Below, piece after piece: positions 1-10,266 of a stretch of 64,000 bases of DNA (the first letter of the stretch is position 1; each line of letters opens with the position of its first letter). Source of the DNA: Henricia sp. BOLD:AAB3569 (taxonomy: Eukaryota > Echinodermata > Asteroidea > Spinulosida > Echinasteridae). The DNA lies in NCBI GenBank assembly GCA_037783545.1, contig JBBELK010000514.1:124001-188000 (forward strand). Direction: 5' to 3'. A model generated the notes under the pieces. It did no database searches. It was given only the letters and a program-made list of their open reading frames with translations, and had not been told where the DNA came from. A program made the translations under genes and the position numbers.

Positions 1-300
1 GGTACAGACTAAATTGTTTGCGCCCTCATTGGCCAAAATTGTATACGACAGGTGACCACGAGGTCACGTCTTTGTCTATAAACTCACGTAAAAAAAAAAT
101 TTCATGCAGACAAGGCAGGTATTGCACACAATACACTGATTTTATTCGTAAATTTGATTTTTGCACTTAATATATGAGCGTTAATATAATTATAGATTTT
201 TAGTCTGGCAGTAAGCAACCCACAATGCGCGCGCGTCTGTATATGTGACCTTTGTGTCACGTGTTTCCGTCACAAAAATCTGTGAAGGCACATCAGCCCG
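1..300 (+). repeat. dispersed repeat, copy 1 (cut by window edge)
   Basis: This stretch matches the reverse complement of 22375-22672 over its whole length. Shared landmarks in the same order are TTTGCGCCCTCATTGGCCA, a stretch with TTTTATTCGTAAATT, a CAAGCAACCCA block and GTATATGTGACCTTTG. A shorter match lies near 17195-17270. No reading frame is conserved. It is probably the end of a non-autonomous DNA transposon, but the other end is outside the window so I cannot classify it. Confidence 0.7.
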
Positions 301-450
301 TACCAGCGCCCAGTTTAAGCGGTGGGGATGAGCGAATCCCCAATTTGGATGTGGAAGCAAAACGGTTGGTGTAATTACTGATTGATATCCCTGGAAATAT
401 GTGCACTGAGAGCTCGAAATTTCAGAACGATGATGAGAAAATTACGACAT
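301..450. other. no gene; weak repeat similarity
   Basis: No coding sequence is visible. The block AAATTTCAGAACGATGATGAG near 416 resembles a block near 17635, so this is probably old repeat sequence. Confidence 0.4.
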
Positions 451-1665
451 TTATTTATTTATTTATTTATTCCATTTATTTACCCAGGGTGCGCCCAAAC
501 AGTTTACAAAAACTGGTTTCCATTGGGGCCCTGCAAACACACATAGAACAAATATACTAAATTGAACAACTTCATAATTACTAACAAACTGGAATAAGAT
601 ACATTTGTACAACAACTATACAACATCAAAAAACTAATGGTTACAGAAGAACAACATCACAAGTAATTATTATACATGCATGTGACACTAAAATTTACGC
701 TAATTACGGGAAGGGCGAAAAACCCGCAAAAACTCTTTTTAAGAGAAAAAAAAATTACAAATGGGAAAATTCCCCTCCGGTTCCAAAATTAAAGTTTGAT
801 TTTATGGCAACTAAGTCATACGACTCCCTAAATTAGCATTTCTCACTTGAAGTTGATCATGTGAATATTATGTGTATGTTTGGCGAAGTGCCAATTTGAA
901 TGAGCTCAAAGAAGACATAGGGCGTGTTTGTTTCGGACGGATCCAGATTCAGATCGGCGCATTACCAAGGTGAACTCTTTCACTTCGCGCACATCCTGAT
1001 CGAGATCTGTGATCTGTGGAATCCGTCTCGAGAGATGGTTCAGCGCTAGATCCAAAATGGCGACGTAAACATCGTGGAGATTTTGTGTGAGTAAAACCGT
1101 GTCGTTTCAGTTTTCAGAGGCAACACACGATACAAACAAATTTAGAATGCTTGTTTATTTACGACGAATGTCGTGTGAGAAATTTGGAACAGAAATTTGA
1201 CAAATTTTGTAAATAAATTGCAATTCACGTGATTTGAGATCCGAGTTGAGAGCGGTTTCGTTTGTTTCTGCGCGGTAAAACAGATCGGAATCTGGATTCA
1301 GATCTGTCGTGAAACAAACACGCCCATAGTTCTAAGGTGTGCACTAAGGCTGTTCCAAATTGCGGCGCCAGTTACAGCAAAACTCGAGGCGTAAGACCCC
1401 ACCCCTTTCGTGCAAAGGGAATTTTCAGTGTCTTTTCGGCAGATTGACGAGTTTCTCGAGTTTGTACGTAAGGTGTAAATAGACTTGCCATATACTGCGG
1501 GGCCAAGGAATTGATGCTTTTAAAGACAAATATAGCTTTCTTGTATTTAACTCTCTCTGGATAGGCAAGCCAGTCGAGCTTTTTAAACATGTCAGCTGAT
1601 GGGGTTAGGAAATCGCATTTCAGTATTATTCTGGCTGCACGTTTGAGGCATTTGTTCAAGACATT
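451..1665 (-). mobile_element. older CR1/L2-like LINE copy, 3' part
   Basis: Read on the minus strand this is the 3' end of the same LINE family that lies intact-looking on the plus strand at 1666-5966. It begins with the tail (TTATT-rich at 451-480), then the 3' untranslated region, then the last third of the reverse-transcriptase ORF (1340-1665). It is interrupted by a MITE at 920-1325. Its other half continues at 5967-6819, so the plus-strand LINE sits inside it. Protein-level similarity to the younger copy is very high, which points to a recent burst of one family. Confidence 0.85.
920..1325. mobile_element. MITE with 15-bp TIRs, PIF/Harbinger-like
   Basis: The 406-bp insert starts GGGCGTGTTTGTTTC and ends with the exact reverse complement GAAACAAACACGCCC. 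It interrupts LINE sequence that is continuous in the other copy (5500-5490 region), and ATA is duplicated on each side (917-919 and 1326-1328). A 3-bp target duplication and GGGCGTG ends fit PIF/Harbinger. Sub-terminal sequence GATCCAGATTCAGATC is also repeated in inverted form. No transposase is encoded. Confidence 0.8.
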
Positions 1666-1668
1666 TCG

Positions 1669-2634
1669 GCACTGGATACACAGGACGTGGTTGAAGACAA
1701 TAAAAACGCAAGTGATTCGATTGTTGAAGCAGAGGAACTGATCGACACGTATTTCGACATCCTGAACGCTAAAAGTCCCTGAAAATACCCGAGTCCGAAA
1801 CAAACAACGAACACATCGGCATCCAAGGAGAAATCAGGCGCAGCGAAAAGTAAGGTGTCCCATGAAGAACAGCTGAAGAAGTACCGCGAGAGACACAAGG
1901 AACAGCATCGCAAAAAGACAGAGCCACCGACCCCCACTGCGTCTGCGGACATTCTTATCATCGGTGACTCCATGATCAAACACCTGCAACCTAGGAAACT
2001 AAGCAAGAAATCAAAGGTAGTTTGCCAAACAATGCGAGGCGCAAAGATTGAAACTATTACTCATGAGGCTCAGCAGTTATCGTCTAAATACGGCGTATCG
2101 GAGGTAATACTCCACGTCGGTTCCAACAACACAACGGACGACGCCAACACCATGACTGCCAAAATTACGTCTCTCGGGGAAGCGCTTCAGCCAAGGAAAG
2201 TGACGATTTCATCAATTATCCACCGTGGAGTCGCGTCAGAATCTAGGCGTAAGGCCGTCGACGATGCGAATAACATGCTAAAACGCACCGCGGAGTGTAA
2301 CAAATGGGGGTTCATCGACAATGGGGGGATAACGCCGAACCATCTTGTGACAGACGGCGTACATCTGAATTCCCAGGGTGTGTGTATTCTCGCCAAAAAC
2401 ATCATTCGGCACATCTACGGACCACCGAAACGGCCACATGCTGTCGACGGGGGGTTGTATTCCGACGCCCTCAAGAAACCGGCTACGGAAAATACACAAA
2501 TGGATTTTCGGAAGGCAAACCAGTACCGTCCGCAGACACAACGTCAACCCACCCGGAACCACCCATACATCCCACACCACCCATACATCCCACATCACGG
2601 GATGAGAGTTCCTCACCCCCGCACTCCGAATTAG
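1669..2634 (+). pseudogene. LINE ORF1, SGNH/GDSL esterase-like (5'-truncated)
   Basis: The open frame enters from the truncated 5' end with an acidic segment (ALDTQDVVEDNKNASDSIVE), meets a TGA at 1780-1782, then continues in the same frame to a TAG at 2632. The first ATG after that stop is at 1855. The body shows an SGNH-hydrolase pattern: ILIIGDSMIKHL (block I with the nucleophile serine), VILHVGSNNTT (block III) and TDGVHLNSQG (catalytic Asp-His). Esterase ORF1 proteins are known from CR1 LINEs and are thought to act in RNP or membrane association. Block III reads GSNN where GxND is usual. The C-terminus carries a short tandem repeat of YIPHHP. Confidence 0.8.
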
Positions 2635-2636
2635 GA

Positions 2637-5551
2637 ATGGATACAGTATCTCCAGGAGGTCAGACAACTTCTAAATCCACAAAGCAGGGGTCAAATGTAA
2701 GCCTAAAAGATGGTATCATACATAGTCATAGCGACGGGGACTTTTCTTATGCTCACCTTAACGTAAGAAGTATCATCAACAAATTTGACCAATTTAAGAT
2801 ACTGTTCTCAAGAAAACCATTTGATGTTATGTGTCTAAATGAAACTTTCTGTGACGGCACGATTTCTGACGGCGAGATCGCACTGCCTGGGTATTATATT
2901 GTTAGAAAAGACAGAAATCGCCGCGGTGGCGGGGTAGCCATGTATATTAGAGACACACTAAATTTTACTCGCCGATGTGATCTTGAACATGATGATGTCG
3001 AATGTATTTGGGTCGAAATTAGGTGTAAGCAAAGACAGCCAGTACTTATGAGTTCTGTTTATAGACCACCATCGAGTACTGTCGAGTTTTTAGATAACCT
3101 AACCGATATTACTGAAAAGGCGTCCTGTGAATTTAAAGAAATGATTGTACTCGGTGACTTTAACAGTAATGCAGCGGATGTTAATGCACCCAATCCTATA
3201 CTCTCTTGCATGAATCTCTTCCAAATGGAGCAGTTAATACAAGAACCAACTCGAGTAACGCAGTTCACCCAAACAACTATTGATCTGATTTTTAGTACGC
3301 ATCCCGATCTTGTTAGCGCATGCGGAGTGTTGCAAACCCTCATAAGTGATCATTTTCTTATTTACGGCATACATAATTGGAAAACGCCTCGCAAAGGGTG
3401 TCGTTTAATTAATTTTCGACGCCTGAAGGATATTGATACCGAAACGTTTCACAATGACCTCCGCAATGCTCCATGGGAGTATGTTATAAACTGTCAACAT
3501 GTTGACGAAGCGTGGTTTATCTGGCACTCGATTTTTATGGCTGTTATTAACCACCATGCTCCAATAAAGTCCAAGCGTGCTCGAAGCGGCACCATACCAT
3601 GGCTTGATGGAGAATTGCTCCAACTAATGCGCCAACGAGATCGTGCACATAGTGTAGCTAAAAAGTCGCGCTCATCGAAAAATTGGGATATGTACAAAAA
3701 GTTAAGAAATTATGTTACTAACAAAGTTAGACAAAAGAAAAGCGAATATTTCACTTCGGCAATTGAGGAAAATAAGGATAACTCATCACTCTTGTGGAAG
3801 AAACTTAAAGAAGTCCTTCCCAATAAACAAAAATGTGTCCCGAGTTCAATCATCTCCTCAAACGGAGAATATGTTGATGACCCTATACCGACATCGCAAA
3901 TAATTTCAATGAATATTTTTCAACAATTGGTGTACGTATGTCCGCTGAGAATCACACAAGTTCAAATGATGCCGATGATTCTCACGACCATTCTCTTGTT
4001 TCTTCACCAGATTACGAACATTGTTCTCTCCCTAGTATCCCAGAAGAGTTTGTCAAAAAGCAAATTGCATCTTTGTCGGTTGGGAAAGCAACAGGCCCAG
4101 ATGGTATTAGCGTTAATATGATTAAAATGGCTGCACCTTTTATTACTAAGTCTTTAACGCATATATTTAACCTCTCCATAAAAAATGAACAGTATCCCAA
4201 GGCATGGAAACATGCTTCAGTTACACCTATTCATAAAGGAGGCGATAAGTGCAACGCATGTAATTACCGACCTATATCAATCTTGCCGATTATCTCTAAA
4301 ATCCTAGAAAGATGGATACACTCGAACATGTACTCGTACCTTGATGAAAATAATTTCATTCCTGTTCAAACTGGATTTCGGCCTTTGCACTCGACAGAAA
4401 GTACACTAAACGATTTAACAAACGAGTGTCTTCAAGCTATGGATCACGGGAGAATGACCGGAACAGTTTTCCTAGATTTCAGTAAGGCATTTGACTGCGT
4501 TGACCACAAAATTCTTTTAGAAAAATTAGAAAAGCTGAACATGTCGATTTCGGTAATAAACTGGTTTAAGTCCTATCTCAGTGATCGCAGTCAAACCGTT
4601 AATATTAGTAAACATATATCAAAATCCTTGCCTATAAGTGTCGGTGTACCACAAGGATCAATTCTGGGCCCATTATTGTTTCTTGTATATACATATGACC
4701 TGCCTCTTTATGTATCCGATAAGCTATATATGTATGCCGATGACTCTACACTAACTTGCAGTTCCGAAAGCATTGTCGAAATTGAAACTAGCCTTAACAA
4801 GTCATTAGACATGATTCATCTGTGGTCCGTTAAAAATAAAATCAAAATTAATGCCAGTAAAACTAAATGTATGCTAATTGGCTCAAAGAAAAAGATAAGC
4901 GCGCATGAGCTCAGAGTACACATTAATAATGATCAAGTGCATAACGTTAAATCGTTTAAATGCTTGGGTGTTATTATTGACGAAACCTTAAGTTGGAACC
5001 AACATGTCGAATATGTAAAGAAGACAGTTTTCTCGAAATTAGCTATGTTAAAAAGAATTCGCGACTGTGTAACTCAACAACACATGAACACCCTTATGTT
5101 AAGCTTAGTCATGCCTAGTCTAGATTATTGTTGCACAGTATGGGGTGACCGTTACGCATCTCATAACAATGTCTTGAACAAATGCCTCAAACGTGCAGCC
5201 AGAATAATACTGAAATGCGATTTCCTAACGCCATCAGCCGACATGTTTAAAAAGATCGACTGGCTTGCCTATCCAGATAGAGTTAAATACAAGAAAGCTA
5301 TATTTGTCTTTAAAAGCATCAATTCCTTGGCCCCGCAGTATATGGCAAGTCTATTTACACCTTACGTACAAACTCGAGAAACTCGTCAATCTGCCGAAAA
5401 GACACTGAAAATTCCCTTTGCACGAAAGGGGTCTTACGCCTCGAGTTTTGCTGTAACTGGCGCCGCAATTTGGAACAGCCTTAGTGCACACCTTATAACT
5501 ATGTCTTCTTTGAGCTCATTCAAATCGGCACTTCGCCAAACATACACATAA
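2637..5551 (+). pseudogene. LINE ORF2, endonuclease and reverse transcriptase (one frameshift)
   Basis: ORF2 begins at an ATG two bases after the ORF1 stop. The N-terminal AP-endonuclease has LNVRSIINK, CLNETF, RRGGGVAMYI, SSVYRPPSS, VLGDFNSN and ISDHF. The RT part has TPIHKGGD, NYRPISILPIISK, GFRPLHSTES, FLDFSKAFDCVDH, GVPQGSILGPLLF and the catalytic YADD (about 4735). The frame changes at about 3888-3890 (from the frame of 2637 to the frame of 5551), best explained by loss of one base, since DIANNFNEYFSTIG in the new frame continues the expected linker. The protein nicks target DNA and primes reverse transcription there. Length, about 970 codons, is normal for the family. Confidence 0.9.
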
Positions 5552-5966
5552 TATTCACATGATCAACTTCAAGTGAGAAATGCTAATTTACGGAGTCGTA
5601 TGACTTGGTTGCCATAAAATCAAACTTTAATTTTGGAGCCGGAGGGGAATTTTCCCATTTTTGTATTGTTTTATTTTTTTCTCTCTTAAAAAGAGTTTTT
5701 GCGGGTTTTTCGCCCTTCCCGTAATTAGCGTAAATTTTAGTGTCACATGCATGTATAATAATTACTTGTGATGTTGTTCTTCTGTAACCATTAGTTTTTT
5801 TGATGTTGTAGTTGTTGTACAAATGTATCTTATTCCAGTTTGTTAGTAATTATGAAGTTGTTCAATTTAGTATATTTGTTCTATGTGTGTTTGCAGGGCC
5901 CCAATGGAAACCAGTTTTTGTAAACTGTTTGGGCACACCCTGGGTAAATAAATGGAATAAATAAAT

Positions 5967-6819
5967 GAGATGCGTAACGGTCACCCCATACTGTGCAACA
6001 ATAATCTAGACTAGGCATGACTAAGCTTAACATAAGGGTGTTCATGTGCTGTTGAGTTACACAGTCGCGAATTCTTTTTAACATAGATAATTTCGAGAAA
6101 ACTGTCTTCTTTACATATTCGACATGTTGGTTCCAACTTAAGGTTTCGTCAATAATAACACCCAAGCATTTAAACGATTTAACGTTACGCACTTGATCAT
6201 TATTAATGTGTACTCTGAGCTCATGCGCGCTTATCTTTTTCTTTGAGCCAATTAGCATACATTTAGTTTTACTGGCATTAATTTTGAATCATGTCTAATG
6301 ACTTGTTAAGGCTAGATTCAATTTCGACAATGCTTTCGGAACTGCAAGTTAGTGTAGAGTCATCGGCATACATATATAGCTTATCGGATACATAAAGAGG
6401 CAGGTCATATGTATATACAAGAAACAATAATGGGCCCAGAATTGATCCTTGTGGTACACCGACACTTATAGGCAAGGATTTTGATATATGTTTACTAATA
6501 TTAACGGTTTGACTGCGATCACTAAGATAGGATTGAAACCAGTTTATTACCGAAATCGACATGTTCAGATTTGTAAAGTTTTTCTATAAACAAATTATGG
6601 TTAACGCAGTCAAATGCCTTACTGAAATCTTGGAAAACTGTTCCGGTCATTCTCCCGTGATCCATAGCTTGAAGACACCCGTTTGCTAAATCGTTTAGTG
6701 TACTTTATGTTGAGTGCAAAGGCCGAAATCCAGATTGACAAACAGGAATGAAATTGTTTTCATCAAGGTACGAGTACATGTTTGAGTGCATCCATCGTTC
6801 TAGGATTTTAGAGAGGTTC
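5967..6819 (-). mobile_element. older LINE copy, RT part (second half)
   Basis: Minus-strand sequence matches the plus LINE from about 5161 back to about 4292, including the YADD region near 6370. It continues the copy at 451-1665; the two halves meet at adjacent positions of the family sequence, with about three bases missing. Homology stops at about 6819, so this copy is itself 5'-truncated. Frames are broken in several places. Confidence 0.85.
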
Positions 6820-7075
6820 TAATTATTTTACAATGATTTGTTATTGTTGGGCATTTAGAATTCCTTCCAATGGAACGTGCAGAGGAATTTATCCCAGGAG
6901 ACAAGAGCCAGGCTTTGGCTAACCAGGGATGTGTTCCACACGTACCACTGCTTACATAGTGTTTTATTGTATGGGAAAACTGGGTAAACCGTTGGCTGGG
7001 ATGGATCGATTACAACCGCGGCTTATATATACATCAGAAGTTTATCAAAAAAATCGTTCTACAGTTGTGCGTAGT
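6820..7075 (-). other. probable 3' UTR of the receptor gene
   Basis: This stretch lies directly downstream of the receptor stop codon on the minus strand. It has no coding sequence of its own. An AATAAA on the minus strand is annotated at 6963-6968. Confidence 0.5.
6963..6968 (-). terminator. candidate poly(A) signal
   Basis: TTTATT on the plus strand reads AATAAA on the minus strand, about 110 bp after the receptor stop codon. Distance and strand fit, but there is no transcript evidence. Confidence 0.45.
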
Positions 7076-7585
7076 TCAGTCAGCCGCCTCAGGACGAACT
7101 TGATTTGCTCGTACGAAAAGCTCATTCCGCGTGGCGGCGCTCTGAGCTGCCGTGGTCCCTTCCATTGTAACCCGCGGTGCTTCATTGGGGGATACGCCTC
7201 GTTCTCTATTCGTCATCAGCCTGGCGCCGTAGAGCTTGGGCAGGTACATAAAGATCAACGTCAGGTAGCCATTAAAAATAAGAGCAAACGAACAGGAGGC
7301 GAGTTTAAGGAGAGTACCCGGGGAGGTAACATAGACTGGCACGGCGACCAGGCAAACCAGCACGGCGGTGTACACGCTAATAGCGATAAACTTGGACTCG
7401 TTGTAGTTGTCTGGCACCTTACGCGCTCGGAAGGCGTAGTAACAGCATAGCGCAACGAGCACCAAGTTGTAGCAGCTAGCTAACAAAATGTTGATGCTCA
7501 CGGGACAGTAGAGTTCCCAGGGCGGCCACGGGACTACCTCGGGGGCAGAAGGGTTGACAAAGGCGCAGACCGTGCAAATAGTCGC
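7076..7585 (-). CDS. metabotropic glutamate receptor-like, exon 2 (TM4-TM7 and tail)
   Basis: This exon starts after a splice acceptor (TTTCAATCAG on the minus strand, AG at 7586-7587) in phase 0, exactly matching the donor of exon 1. It encodes the end of TM4 (ATICTVCAFV), the second extracellular loop, TM5 (INILLASCYNLVLVALCCYY), TM6 (KFIAISVYTAVLVCLVAVPV) and TM7 (SFALIFNGYLTLIFMYLPKL). The segment RARKVPDNYNESKFIAI before TM6 and the PKLYGA at the end of TM7 are characteristic of mGluRs. The cytoplasmic tail is short, about 50 residues. It is 169 codons plus stop, and the whole protein is about 836 residues. Confidence 0.9.
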   Translation of the reverse strand, partial: ATICTVCAFVNPSAPEVVPWPPWELYCPVSINILLASCYNLVLVALCCYYAFRARKVPDNYNESKFIAISVYTAVLVCLVAVPVYVTSPGTLLKLASCSFALIFNGYLTLIFMYLPKLYGARLMTNRERGVSPNEAPRVTMEGTTAAQSAATRNELFVRANQVRPEAAD

Positions 7586-7747
7586 CTGATTGAAAGAAAA
7601 ACATAATATGTGTATAACTGAAAATTTAGTTCAAAGTAAACACAGTCACAATTATTGAGTACTAAAACCGAAAACTAACCACTCGAGAAATATAGATCCC
7701 ATGCAAACTGATATTTGCATCATGGTTTTGATGTGAGTAATAATACA

Positions 7748-8188
7748 TAGTTCCGACCTGTCAATCAAGCCGAACCCGCCGACCAATCACAACAGAGCTA
7801 GCAGACAGCGCCCATATAGGTCAAAGTGCATTGCCTCCCAACATCATCACGCGATTTTCTGCCCATACAGTTTGTACAGTGTTGTATGCGGCCTCCGGGT
7901 GAATTTTTGGTTTCAATGTCGGGCGATTCGCTGTTCAAAGGTAGGAAAGCGCATTTTTATGAATATATGGCATTCCTGCATTACTAGCCCTTTACTCAGT
8001 ACGTGTGTGATACGGTAACTGTCGACCCTAACACATAAATATCTTTGAGTTTTCTCCAATGAATCTGTGCTTTCCATGCCGAGTCCCGTTGCTTTGTATA
8101 CGTTGTGTGTCGCCATTTTTTTCGATGGCTTGTGAGCACATAGCAACAGTATCTAAGGGGCGGGGTTAACTGGGCAATCTCGGAACTA
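7748..8188. mobile_element. 441-bp TIR element, family shared with 61709-62150
   Basis: The ends are inverted (TAGTTCCGA at left, TCGGAACTA at right). A second copy at 61709-62150 aligns from end to end, with the same blocks in order: CCGACCAATCAC, GGGTGAATTTTTGGTTT, TTGAGTTTTCTCCAATGAATC and GGGGCGGGG. Both are flanked by TA-containing sequence, so a TA target site is possible. There is no coding capacity, so it is a non-autonomous DNA transposon of uncertain superfamily. Confidence 0.7.
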
Positions 8189-8689
8189 TGCATTATCATA
8201 TACAGTTGAAATGACGCGGCGCGGAACTTTACGGATGTACAGAACGGGGAGCTAAGACCACGCCCTTTGCAACCCCCGCCCCCTCCCCGAACTAAACCAA
8301 ACCAACTTTTTAGGCTCCTCAGATGCAGACGACCCCAAAACATATTTTCGTTGAGTGATCCATATAGGATTTCAAATTTAGTACACTCGCAATTTCAGTT
8401 TTTTTTTAAACATCCAATCACTGACTCGTTGTATACGCTCGCATACTCGTAGACATTGTACGTGCCACCAAGGGTTTTACCAAGAGTTTCCCGAAATCAC
8501 CAACTCTTGATGCTCGCGCCCGAGTTTTTTTCCGTGTGTGAGAGAGCATTTACTCTTTCTCTTATTATTCCGAATCTTCAACAAACTTTACATTTTTTTA
8601 AAAGTGTTTTAGGACCACGTTAGGCAGCAATAATCTATAGATGTAAAAAGTTAATGTGTTTAAATAGAAAGAGAAATCTGTAAAAGTAG

Positions 8690-9110
8690 AACAATCCAAA
8701 GTTACCATACAATCAAGTGACGAATTCGAATGAAATTGATTTCCAAACTGTTGACATGACGACGAAATCAAAATTTTTAGTCTTTTTGGTTTAGAATGCA
8801 AAACGTGTGCTAGCGCAAATGGTTTAAACAAATACGAACATCAGCGAACAGATACAAAATTGAACGTGGGAAATGCAAGACGGGAATTTTTGAGACGAAA
8901 TTGAAGTTAACTGTTATGAATTTGAATAAAACAGTTTTAAAGAGTGCGGGGAAACCTATACTAACATAAAAGACATACAAATTCCTCCGAATAAAATGGG
9001 AAGGAGTAAACCTCATGAGGCCATTTGTCTATAGGTTTTCCCGCACATTTTAAAACTGTTTTATTCATAGCCGGTTAACTTCAATTTCGTCCCGAGACGA
9101 GTGAAACGCG
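8690..9110. repeat. repeat related to 9930-10200
   Basis: GAAATTGATTTCCAAAC, GACGACGAAATC, GAGACGAAATTGAAGTTAAC and GTGCGGGGAAACC recur in the same order at 9930-10200. A short inverted copy of the last part is at 9035-9100, so this element is partly folded back on itself. It is not coding. Confidence 0.6.
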
Positions 9111-9154
9111 CAAATGCTACAAAATTATTGATTTGGTCATTATTCTTTCCAAAT

Positions 9155-9747
9155 CATCCTCTTGCAACAGTGCCCCTTTAACGCACTCCCTAACTCCTGC
9201 GTACAGTGGCCCTGTTGAAAAAGGCCCCATTTGGCGGTGGGACTAGCGACAGAAATCTTGTCGCCTCTGCTGGACCAATCAGGACGCTTGCAGTGCATTG
9301 TGCAGCACGATTGCAGGCATTCAAATGTAACGCGCGCAGATTGTAAACACCGTGCATGCATGTGATACATGTACTCGGTAATGCTGGCCGTTGTCCGCGT
9401 CGGCGATTGGCTGCTATTTAAAGCATACTGGGGAATCCGTTCCATTACTTCGTCAGCATGCATCCCTGTTATTAATGTGAACAACTGCGGAGTAAATAAG
9501 GTTCGTCGTTTGAAAGTTTGGTAGGAATGGGACAGTCATAAGGAACGGAACCCAATACAATTTCTGGAAAGTATAGAAATCGTTTCTTTTCGGCATAACA
9601 TGACCGAATTGATTAAATTACATCAAAATGACTCGGGCGTGAGTTGGCTTAAGACAACAGCCGGCTCGCTCCACAGATTTGCGTGTATTTCCTCAGGGTA
9701 TTGTCACGTCGCTTCGCATAGTGGAAATTCCCTGAGATCTCAGGATG
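9155..9747 (-). mobile_element. 593-bp element with 8-bp target duplication (copy 1 of 3)
   Basis: The element is bounded by CATCCT and AGGATG and flanked by an exact 8-bp duplication TTCCAAAT (9147-9154 and 9748-9755). It is the reverse complement of the copies at 19342-19920 and 38554-39146. An 8-bp duplication is the mark of hAT (or P/Merlin) transposases, but the 6-bp CATCCT end is not a classic hAT terminus. No ORF is conserved among copies, so it is non-autonomous. Confidence 0.85.
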
Positions 9748-9929
9748 TTCCAAATGATCAATGACTAATCCATTTCAATAATGTCCATTCAATTAACTTC
9801 GGAAGATTTTAGTTAAATTCGTGTCACCTTAAGATCATGGACATCATGTAAAGATTGAATTCGTCTTTGTTCAACCGACTTCAATAATTTGTCTATCAAT
9901 CTCGTCGGATGGTCAGACTGTACAAACCA

Positions 9930-10200
9930 TGTCATCAGTGACTAATTCAAATGAAAAACGTGTGAAATTGATTTCCAAACGTACGTTTGGCAACTGCTGA
10001 CGACGAAATCGAATAGTCTTTTTCGAAAAAGTATGCAAACGTACGAAATGGTTTGGACAAAGACGATCATGAGCGACCAAATACGAAATTGAACATGGGA
10101 TATATATACAAAGTCGGTAATTTTCGAGACGAAATTGAAGTTAACCGGTTGTGAATTTGAATAAAACATGTTTTAAAATGTGCGGGAAACCCTATATTAA
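9930..10200. repeat. repeat related to 8690-9110
   Basis: This is the second copy of the repeat described at 8690-9110, in direct orientation, with the 593-bp element lying between them. It is not coding. Confidence 0.6.
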
Positions 10201-10266
10201 ATGGAAATTTATACCAGTCAATCCCTTGAAGCCAGCTGACAGTTCTATCTTCCGCCTTGCACTTAA

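Larger units (their letters stand above)
1666..5966 (+). mobile_element. CR1/L2-like non-LTR retrotransposon (LINE), 5'-truncated
   Basis: Two ORFs are present: an esterase-like ORF1 (1669-2634) and an ORF2 with apurinic endonuclease and reverse transcriptase (2637-5551), followed by about 400 bp of 3' sequence ending in TAAATAAATGGAATAAATAA. The short AT-rich repeat tail instead of poly(A), the ORF1 esterase and the RT motifs fit the CR1/L2 group. It begins abruptly inside ORF1, typical of 5' truncation. It is inserted into an opposite-strand copy of itself. One in-frame stop in ORF1 and one frameshift in ORF2 mean this copy cannot make both proteins. Confidence 0.9.

Noticed and set aside
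1372-1803. 143-codon minus-strand frame
   Set aside because: Its C-terminal part is the RT end of the older LINE copy and its start reads into the unrelated plus-strand LINE; not a gene.
6929-7450. Open frame on the plus strand
   Set aside because: It is the antisense of receptor exon 2, which has clear protein similarity on the minus strand.
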